DNA of 18,529 nucleotides from CAUJGQ01 sp042408665 (GTDB lineage Bacteria; Chloroflexota; Dehalococcoidia; CAUJGQ01): NCBI GenBank assembly GCA_042408665.1, contig JBHOQW010000011.1, positions 1 through 18,529 on the forward strand, in the 5' to 3' direction. Position 1 is the stretch's first letter. Each line of letters begins with the position of its first letter. Positions 13,643 to 18,529 of the stretch are shown here, one piece after another. The translations under genes were made by a program, and so were the position numbers. The notes beneath the pieces are model-generated. The model did not search any database, was not told where the DNA came from, and was given only the letters and a program-made list of their open reading frames with translations.

Positions 13643-14620
13643 TCAGGAACGGTAGCCCTGCGGGTGGGCGCGGTGCCAGCGCCAGGCGCTTTCGATCATG
13701 TCCGCCAGCGCCGGGTAGCGCGGCTGCCAGCCCAGCACCGTACGCGCCTTCTCCGACGAGGCCACCAGCGCGGCCGGGTCGCCGGGGCGGCGCGGCGCCA
13801 TCGTCACGGGAATGGGGTGGCCGGTGACGCGACGGGCCGTCTCCACCACTTCCAGGTTGGTGAAGCCCTGGCCGTTGCCCAGGTTGAACACCCCGCCGCC
13901 GCGGTCGCATTGCGCCAGCGCCAAGAGGTGGGCCTGGGCCAGGTCCAGGACGTGCACGTAATCGCGCACGCAGGTGCCGTCGCGCGTGGGGTAATCGTCG
14001 CCGTAGATGGAGATCGATTCCCGCTGTCCCAGCGCCACCTGGAGCACCAAGGGGATGAGGTGCGTCTCCGGCTCGTGCGCCTCGCCGCGCTCGTCGGTGG
14101 CGCCGGCGGCGTTGAAGTAGCGCAGTGACACCCAGCGCAGGCCACGGCGCTCGCCGTACCACCGCAACATCCGCTCCACAATGGCCTTGGTCTCCCCGTA
14201 CACGTTGAGCGGCTGGATGGGGTGCTCCTCCGGGATGGGCAGGGTTTGCGGCTCGCCGTACACCCCGGCGCTGGAGCTGAAGACGAACCGCTCCACGCCG
14301 GCCTCGATCAATTCGTTGAGCAGGATAACGGTGTTGGCGACGTTGTTGGCGAAAAACGGGCCGGGCGCGCGCATCGACTCACCCGCCTCGATGAACGCGG
14401 CAAAGTGCATGGCGGCGTCGAACGGGCCGGTCTCCAGGGCGGCGCGCAGGGTGCGGGCATCGCCCGTGCTACCCACGATCAGGCGCGCGCCCTCCGGCAC
14501 GGCGGCCAGGTGGCCGCGGGACAGGTTATCGTAAACCGTCACGTGGTGGCCGGCGCGCAGCAGCTCGGCCGCCGTGATCGAGCCGATATAGCCGGCGCCG
14601 CCGGCGACGAACACGCGCAT
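13643..14620 (-). CDS. galE: UDP-glucose 4-epimerase
   Basis: The 325-residue protein is an extended short-chain dehydrogenase. The NAD-binding GGAGYIGS lies at 7-14, the catalytic Ser region SSSAGVYGE around 115-123, and the Tyr141-x-x-x-Lys145 pair in YGETK. The sugar-nucleotide-binding YFNAAGA and the DGTCVRDYVHV block are also present, as expected for GalE. It interconverts UDP-glucose and UDP-galactose in the cytosol, supplying sugars for glycans or envelope polymers. Specificity for N-acetylated sugars cannot be excluded. ATG 14620 follows GAAGGGAACC. It lies 53 bases after fabF and before the CoA-transferase gene on the same strand. Confidence 0.94.
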   Translation of the reverse strand: MRVFVAGGAGYIGSITAAELLRAGHHVTVYDNLSRGHLAAVPEGARLIVGSTGDARTLRAALETGPFDAAMHFAAFIEAGESMRAPGPFFANNVANTVILLNELIEAGVERFVFSSSAGVYGEPQTLPIPEEHPIQPLNVYGETKAIVERMLRWYGERRGLRWVSLRYFNAAGATDERGEAHEPETHLIPLVLQVALGQRESISIYGDDYPTRDGTCVRDYVHVLDLAQAHLLALAQCDRGGGVFNLGNGQGFTNLEVVETARRVTGHPIPVTMAPRRPGDPAALVASSEKARTVLGWQPRYPALADMIESAWRWHRAHPQGYRS

Positions 14621-14673
14621 GGTTCCCTTCGCGATGGTGGCGTGTGGTTGCGATCCGCGCCGGGCGGCGCCGT

Positions 14674-15933
14674 TCAGCCCTCAAATCGGCGCAGCACCAG
14701 GCAGGCGTTCTGGCCGCCGAAACCGAAGCTGTTCTTGAGCACCACGCGCACATCGGCCCGGCGGGCGACGTTGGGCACGTAGTCCAGGTCGCACTCGGGG
14801 TCCGGCGTTTCGTAGTTGATCGTGGGGTGGATGATACCCGTCTCGATCGTCTTCACCGCGGCCACCGTCTCCAGCGCGCCCGAGGCCCCCAGGGCATGCC
14901 CGATCATCGACTTCGTCGACGAGATGGGCACCTGGTAGGCGTGTTCGCCGAGCACCGCCTTAATGGCGATGGTCTCGGCCACGTCGTTGAGCGGCGTGGA
15001 GGTGCCGTGCGCGTTGATGTAGTCCACCTGCTCCGGGCGCACGCCGGCGTCCTCCAGCGCCCAGCGGATGGCGCGGGCGGCGCCCTCCCCGTCGGCGCAG
15101 GGCGCCACCAGGTGGTAGGCATCGGCGGTGGCGGCGGCGCCGGCGACCTCCGCCAGGATACGGGCCCCGCGCGCCAGGGCGTGCTCCAGCGTCTCCAGCA
15201 CGAACACCGCCGCCCCCTCCGCCGGGACGAAGCCGTCGCGGTCTTTGTCAAAGGGGCGGCTGGCGCGCTCGGGTTCGTCGTTGCGGGTGGACATGGCGCG
15301 CATCACGCAGAAGGCGGCCAGGCCGAGCTGCGAGATACCGGCCTCCGTGCCGCCGGTGAGCATGACCTGCATGTGACCGCGGCGCAGCACCTCCATGGCG
15401 TCGCCGATGGCCTGCGTGCCGGCAGCGCAGGCGGTGACCACCGTGCTGTTGTAGCCCTTGAGCCCGAGCTGCAGCGCGATCTGGGCGGCCGCCATGTTGG
15501 GCAGGCTTTTGGGCAGGAAGAAGGGGTCCACCCGCATGCCCCCCTTCTCCACGATGGTGCGCATCGCCTCGTCGATGTTGGGGTAACCGCCGTTGCCGTT
15601 GCCGAGGATCACCCCGATGCGGGTGCGGTCCTCCCGCTCGAGGTCCAGGCCGGCCTGGGCGATGGCCTGCTTGGCGGCCGCCACGGCGAACTGGGAGAAG
15701 CGGGCCATGCGCCGCGCCTCCCGCCGCTCGATGTAGGCCTCCGGGTTCCAGTTCTTAACCTCGCCGGCGATGGTGGTCGGGTAGCCGGTGGTATCACAGA
15801 GGGTGATATGGCCGATCCCCGAGCGGCCGGCCACCAGGTTCTCCCAAAACTCGGAGACCGTCTGCCCCAGGCATGAGATCACCCCCATGCCCGTAATCAC
15901 CACCCGTCGCTGCCCGTCCTGTCGCTCGCGCAT
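14674..15933 (-). CDS. fabF: Beta-ketoacyl-ACP synthase II
   Basis: The protein is about 419 residues and has the KAS II triad: Cys169 in TACAAGTQA, His309 in NAHGTSTPLND and His346 in SMIGHALGASG, with Lys341 just before the last. It also has the start RRVVITGMGVISCLG. It condenses malonyl-ACP with acyl-ACP in fatty-acid elongation; in secondary metabolism a similar enzyme can act as a ketosynthase. No acyl carrier protein, ketoreductase or other fatty-acid gene is adjacent, which is mildly unusual. ATG 15933 is preferred because the conserved region follows closely; a GTG nine codons upstream (15960) is an alternative. It lies downstream of folC with a stem-loop in between. Confidence 0.93.
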   Translation of the reverse strand: MRERQDGQRRVVITGMGVISCLGQTVSEFWENLVAGRSGIGHITLCDTTGYPTTIAGEVKNWNPEAYIERREARRMARFSQFAVAAAKQAIAQAGLDLEREDRTRIGVILGNGNGGYPNIDEAMRTIVEKGGMRVDPFFLPKSLPNMAAAQIALQLGLKGYNSTVVTACAAGTQAIGDAMEVLRRGHMQVMLTGGTEAGISQLGLAAFCVMRAMSTRNDEPERASRPFDKDRDGFVPAEGAAVFVLETLEHALARGARILAEVAGAAATADAYHLVAPCADGEGAARAIRWALEDAGVRPEQVDYINAHGTSTPLNDVAETIAIKAVLGEHAYQVPISSTKSMIGHALGASGALETVAAVKTIETGIIHPTINYETPDPECDLDYVPNVARRADVRVVLKNSFGFGGQNACLVLRRFEG

Positions 15934-15974
15934 GAAGCCTGCCCCCGCTCGGCTTGCCACCGCCCGCGCCGCGC

Positions 15975-16001
15975 ACCCGCCGCGCTGCGCTCCGCGCGGG
16001 T
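15975..16001. terminator. GC-rich stem-loop between folC and fabF
   Basis: ACCCGCCGCG (15975-15984) pairs with CGCGCGGGT (15993-16001) with one bulged C and an eight-base loop. It starts about 29 bases beyond the folC stop codon on the minus strand. There is no U-tract; termination or processing is inferred. Confidence 0.4.
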
Positions 16002-16029
16002 CGCCGACCGCCGACGGCTGACACGCTCC

Positions 16030-17382
16030 TCAGTGTAGGGTCTCGACCGGATCGGGAACAACGCCGAGCACCCAGGCCCGCGCCTCGGCCACGACGTACA
16101 GGGATCCGGTCACGCAGATGAGGTCGCCCGCCCCAGCCTCTATCAGCGCATCGTCCACGGCCTGTGCGACAGTGGGCGCCTGGCGGGCGGGGATGCCGAC
16201 CGTCTCAAACGCCGCCGCCACCTGTGCCGCCGGTGCCGCCCGCCGCAGGGCGGCGCGGGTGGCGATCACGTGCGGCGCGAGCGGCACGAACTCCCGCGCG
16301 AAGGCGACGATGTCCTTATCCGCATTGAGGCCGGCGATCAGGATCAACCGCCGCCAGTCAAAGCACGTGCGCAGCGCCTCGGCCAGACGCCGGGCGGAGT
16401 CGCCGTTGTGGGCCCCGTCCACCACCACCAGCGGCCGGTGCTTGAGGACCTCCAACCGGCCCGGCCACCGCACCGCCGCCAACGCCGCCTGCACGGTGAT
16501 CGGGTCCACGGTCACCCCGGCCCCGCGCAGGTTCTCCACGGCGAGCACCGCCGTGCCCACGTTCTCGAGCTGATGTCGCCCCAGAAGCGGCAGGTGCAGG
16601 CGATACTCGGCGCGCGGCGTGCGCAGGCGCGCCTCCTGACCGTCCAGGTCGGCCCGCCCCGGCGCCACGCGACAGGCCTGCGCCACCTCCTCCAGCGGCA
16701 CCTCCAGGGCGGCGCAGGCGGCGCGGAACACCTCCGCCGCCGACTCCCGCTGCAGTCCCATCACGGCCCGTGTCCCCCGCCGCAGGATGCCCGATTTATC
16801 GCGGGCGATCTGCGCCACCGTGTCGCCCAGGATCTGGGTGTGCTCCAGCGAGACGGGGGTGAACACGCACAGGTCCTTCTCATCCAGGACGTTGGTGGCA
16901 TCCAGGCGGCCGCCCAGGCCCACCTCCACCACCTGCCACTCGACCCCTCGCTCGCGGAACCAGAGAAAGGCGAGGGCCGTCCGAAGCTCAAACGTGGTCA
17001 GGCGGCCGTACTCGCCGGCGGTGTTCACCGCCTCCACGGCCGGGCGCATCTCCCGCAGCAGGCGGATGAACTCGCCCTCCGGGATCGGCTCGCCGTCCAC
17101 GCGCACCCGCTCCGTCTCGTGGTGCAGGTGCGGGCTGGTGTAGAGGCCGGTGCGGTAGCCCGCGTGCTGAAGGATGGCGGCGATCATGGCCGCCGTGCTG
17201 CCCTTGCCCTTGCTGCCGGTGAGATGCACCGTGTGCCGCCCGCGCTGCGGGTCACCCAGGCGGGCGAGCAGGGCACGCATGCGGCGCAGGTCGAGCTGGG
17301 CCGCCGAGGCCTTGTCCAGGGGCGTGAACTCGTAGTTGGCGAAGGAGTACAGGTACTGAAGCGCCTCACGGTAACTGATCAT
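16030..17382 (-). CDS. folC: Bifunctional folylpolyglutamate synthase / dihydrofolate synthase
   Basis: The 450-residue protein is a Mur-ligase-fold enzyme. The P-loop TGSKGKGST is at 55-63, followed by YTSPHL and ERVRV in the folate-binding part. EVGLGGRLDATN and the RDKSGIL lysine belong to the central domain, and VVDGAHN begins the C-terminal domain. It adds glutamate to dihydropteroate and to folates in the cytosol, using ATP. Whether this copy does both steps cannot be settled from sequence alone. The start ATG at 17382 gives the normal family start MISYREALQYLYS; the frame stays open upstream but without homology. It is divergent from rdgB, 75 bases away, and heads a run of seven minus-strand genes. 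Confidence 0.93.
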   Translation of the reverse strand: MISYREALQYLYSFANYEFTPLDKASAAQLDLRRMRALLARLGDPQRGRHTVHLTGSKGKGSTAAMIAAILQHAGYRTGLYTSPHLHHETERVRVDGEPIPEGEFIRLLREMRPAVEAVNTAGEYGRLTTFELRTALAFLWFRERGVEWQVVEVGLGGRLDATNVLDEKDLCVFTPVSLEHTQILGDTVAQIARDKSGILRRGTRAVMGLQRESAAEVFRAACAALEVPLEEVAQACRVAPGRADLDGQEARLRTPRAEYRLHLPLLGRHQLENVGTAVLAVENLRGAGVTVDPITVQAALAAVRWPGRLEVLKHRPLVVVDGAHNGDSARRLAEALRTCFDWRRLILIAGLNADKDIVAFAREFVPLAPHVIATRAALRRAAPAAQVAAAFETVGIPARQAPTVAQAVDDALIEAGAGDLICVTGSLYVVAEARAWVLGVVPDPVETLH

Positions 17383-17422
17383 GGCCCGCCCCCGCCACGA
17401 ATTGGAGCCGCATCGGCCACGA

Positions 17423-17451
17423 TGGGCCGTCCCGGGCCCAGCGGCTACACT
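17423..17451 (+). promoter_or_regulatory. Leaderless rdgB promoter with a dyad in the -35 position
   Basis: TACACT (17446-17451) is a TAnnnT -10 box ending six bases before the rdgB ATG, so the mRNA would be nearly leaderless. Where the -35 hexamer should be, TGGGCC (17423-17428) and GGCCCA (17435-17440) make a six-pair dyad around GTCCCG. The dyad could be an operator or an activator site. Confidence 0.4.
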
Positions 17452-17457
17452 AGGATC

Positions 17458-18084
17458 ATGCCGCAACTGGTACTCGCCACCACCAACCAGGGCAAGGTCC
17501 GCGAGCTGCGCCGGCTCCTGGCCGGCTGTGGCTGGGAGATCCTCACCCCTCAGGATATCGGTCTGATCCTGCACGTGGAGGAAAGCGGGCAAACTTACGC
17601 GGAAAACGCCCGCCGCAAAGCCGAGGCCTACGCGCGAGCGTCCGGGCTCGTGGCCCTGGCGGACGACTCCGGCCTGGAAGTAGACGCCTTGGGGGGCGCG
17701 CCCGGCGTGCACTCCGCCCGTTATGCTGGACAGAACACAACGCATGCCGATAAGATGGGGATGCTCCTCGCGGAGCTGCGGGGCGTGCCCGACGACCGGC
17801 GCACCGCCCGTTTTCGGGCCGTGATCGCCATCGCCACACCGGACGGCCGCACCGTCACCTGCGAGGGCGTGTGTGAGGGGCGCATCGCCCGCGCACCGCG
17901 AGGGGCCTGCGGCTTCGGCTACGACCCCATCTTCCTCGTCGAGGGGGGATCACGCACCATGGCCGAGCTGTCGGACGAGGAGAAGAACCGTATCAGCCAT
18001 CGCGCGCGGGCTGCCGCCGCGGCATGCGCGGTGCTCCGGAGGCTGGCCGATGAACGCGCCGACGCCGCTGCCGCTGGCCTCTGA
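17458..18084 (+). CDS. rdgB: XTP/dITP diphosphatase (HAM1 family)
   Basis: The 208-residue protein carries the HAM1/RdgB motifs: LATTNQGKVRE at the start (Lys13), ALADDSGLEVDAL with the metal-binding Asp pair at 69-70, GFGYDPIF (152-159) and the C-terminal SHR (180-182). It hydrolyses XTP, dITP and ITP to monophosphates and pyrophosphate, keeping deaminated purines out of nucleic acids. Length is normal. The ATG has no Shine-Dalgarno sequence; a -10 box six bases upstream suggests a leaderless transcript. The last 35 bases overlap the start of moaA, and moaA's Shine-Dalgarno site (GGAGG) lies inside this gene. Confidence 0.95.
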   Translation: MPQLVLATTNQGKVRELRRLLAGCGWEILTPQDIGLILHVEESGQTYAENARRKAEAYARASGLVALADDSGLEVDALGGAPGVHSARYAGQNTTHADKMGMLLAELRGVPDDRRTARFRAVIAIATPDGRTVTCEGVCEGRIARAPRGACGFGYDPIFLVEGGSRTMAELSDEEKNRISHRARAAAAACAVLRRLADERADAAAAGL

Positions 18085-18529
18085 ACCGCAACCCCGTGCC
18101 GGGGAAGCGGTGCGGGATACCCTGCACCGCCCCTTGCGCGACCTGCGCATCTCCGTCACCGACCGGTGCAACTTCCGCTGCGTGTACTGCATGCCGCGCG
18201 CGGTGTTCGGTCCGGGATTCCAGTTCCTGTCGCGGGACGAGCTGCTCACCTTCGAGGAGATCGCCCGCCTCACGCGGATCTTCGTGTCGCTGGGCGTGCG
18301 CAAGGTGCGGCTGACCGGCGGCGAGCCGCTGGTGCGTCGCGACCTGGAACGCCTGGTGGCCATGCTGGCGGAGATCGAGGGGCTGGAAGACCTGACGCTC
18401 ACCACCAACGGCTCATTGCTCACCCCGGCCAAGGCGCGCGCGCTCAAGGCGGCGGGGCTGCGGCGCATCACCATCAGCCTGGACTCGCTCGACGACGCCG
18501 TGTTCATGCGCATGAACGACGCCGGCGTG
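18050..18529 (+). CDS. moaA: GTP 3',8-cyclase, partial (cut by the window's right edge)
   Basis: The visible 160 residues are the N-terminal half of MoaA, a radical-SAM enzyme that starts molybdenum-cofactor synthesis by rearranging GTP. The [4Fe-4S] motif is Cys40-x-x-x-Cys44-x-x-Cys47 in DRCNFRCVYC, preceded by RDLRISVT. LTGGEPLVRRDL (89-99) binds the methionine part of SAM, and TTNGSLL follows. The second cluster at the C-terminus lies outside the window. ATG 18050 is set by GGAGG seven bases upstream, within rdgB, giving a 35-base overlap and probable translational coupling. The first 25 residues are a proline- and alanine-rich lead-in. Confidence 0.93.
   Translation, partial: MNAPTPLPLASEPQPRAGEAVRDTLHRPLRDLRISVTDRCNFRCVYCMPRAVFGPGFQFLSRDELLTFEEIARLTRIFVSLGVRKVRLTGGEPLVRRDLERLVAMLAEIEGLEDLTLTTNGSLLTPAKARALKAAGLRRITISLDSLDDAVFMRMNDAGV

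Noticed and set aside
14644..15876. A 410-codon plus-strand open frame opposite fabF
   Set aside because: It mirrors the fabF codon pattern, has no Shine-Dalgarno sequence or motif, and its sequence is biased to His, Arg and Gly.
16270..18084. A 604-codon open frame on the plus strand opposite folC
   Set aside because: Its first two thirds lie antisense to folC, whose motifs are clear, and read as low-complexity His/Arg/Gly sequence typical of high-GC antisense frames. Only the end, from 17458, is real (rdgB).
1..18529. CRISPR arrays, rRNA, tRNA and complete insertion sequences
   Set aside because: No spaced direct repeats, cloverleaf-like segments, conserved rRNA stretches or transposase motifs were seen on reading both strands. 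A covariance-model scan would be needed to exclude small RNAs.

Overview
The window comes from a high-GC bacterial chromosome. Genes are dense and lie on both strands; some start at TTG or GTG behind near-perfect Shine-Dalgarno sites, and several promoters look like extended -10 boxes of the form TGnTAnnnT. The gene content (stand-alone Rieske protein, DUF362, CaiB/BaiF CoA-transferase, SWIM protein, COG2401-type fusion, threonine aldolase) would suit a Chloroflexota genome of the Thermomicrobia/Sphaerobacter type. That placement is inference from style and content, since no marker gene in the window settles it. No CRISPR array, rRNA or tRNA was seen, and no complete mobile element.

Layout. 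Positions 1-239 hold a long imperfect hairpin and a relatively AT-rich patch, with the likely start of a minus-strand gene leaving the window. A small acidic hypothetical gene (240-575, +) meets a two-part Rieske protein (608-1552, -). Upstream of that lies a DUF362 protein (1856-2989, -), separated from it by about 300 bp that carries a 30-bp perfect palindrome. A divergent promoter region leads to an amidohydrolase-thpR pair (3189-4618, +), a small SWIM zinc-finger gene with a structured leader (4855-5130, +) and an alpha/beta hydrolase (5212-6015, +). On the minus strand follow a threonine aldolase and a small hypothetical gene (7462-6027). A second alpha/beta hydrolase-fold protein (7596-8459, +) has lost its nucleophile.

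From 17382 down to 8464 everything is on the minus strand: folC, fabF, galE, a class III CoA-transferase, a 731-residue zinc-ribbon/GNAT/ABC-ATPase/ASCH fusion, and a two-gene ABC-2 exporter. At the right edge rdgB and moaA (truncated by the window) run on the plus strand and overlap by 35 bp.

How the genes work together. Most are housekeeping or general metabolic genes: folate (folC), fatty acid (fabF), UDP-sugar (galE), nucleotide sanitation (rdgB), molybdenum cofactor (moaA) and glycine/threonine metabolism. The part most likely to repay study is the multidomain COG2401-like protein upstream of the ABC exporter genes. After that come the nucleophile-less hydrolase, the SWIM leader, the Rieske protein with a stretched cluster loop, and the left-edge hairpin that would bury a ribosome-binding site.
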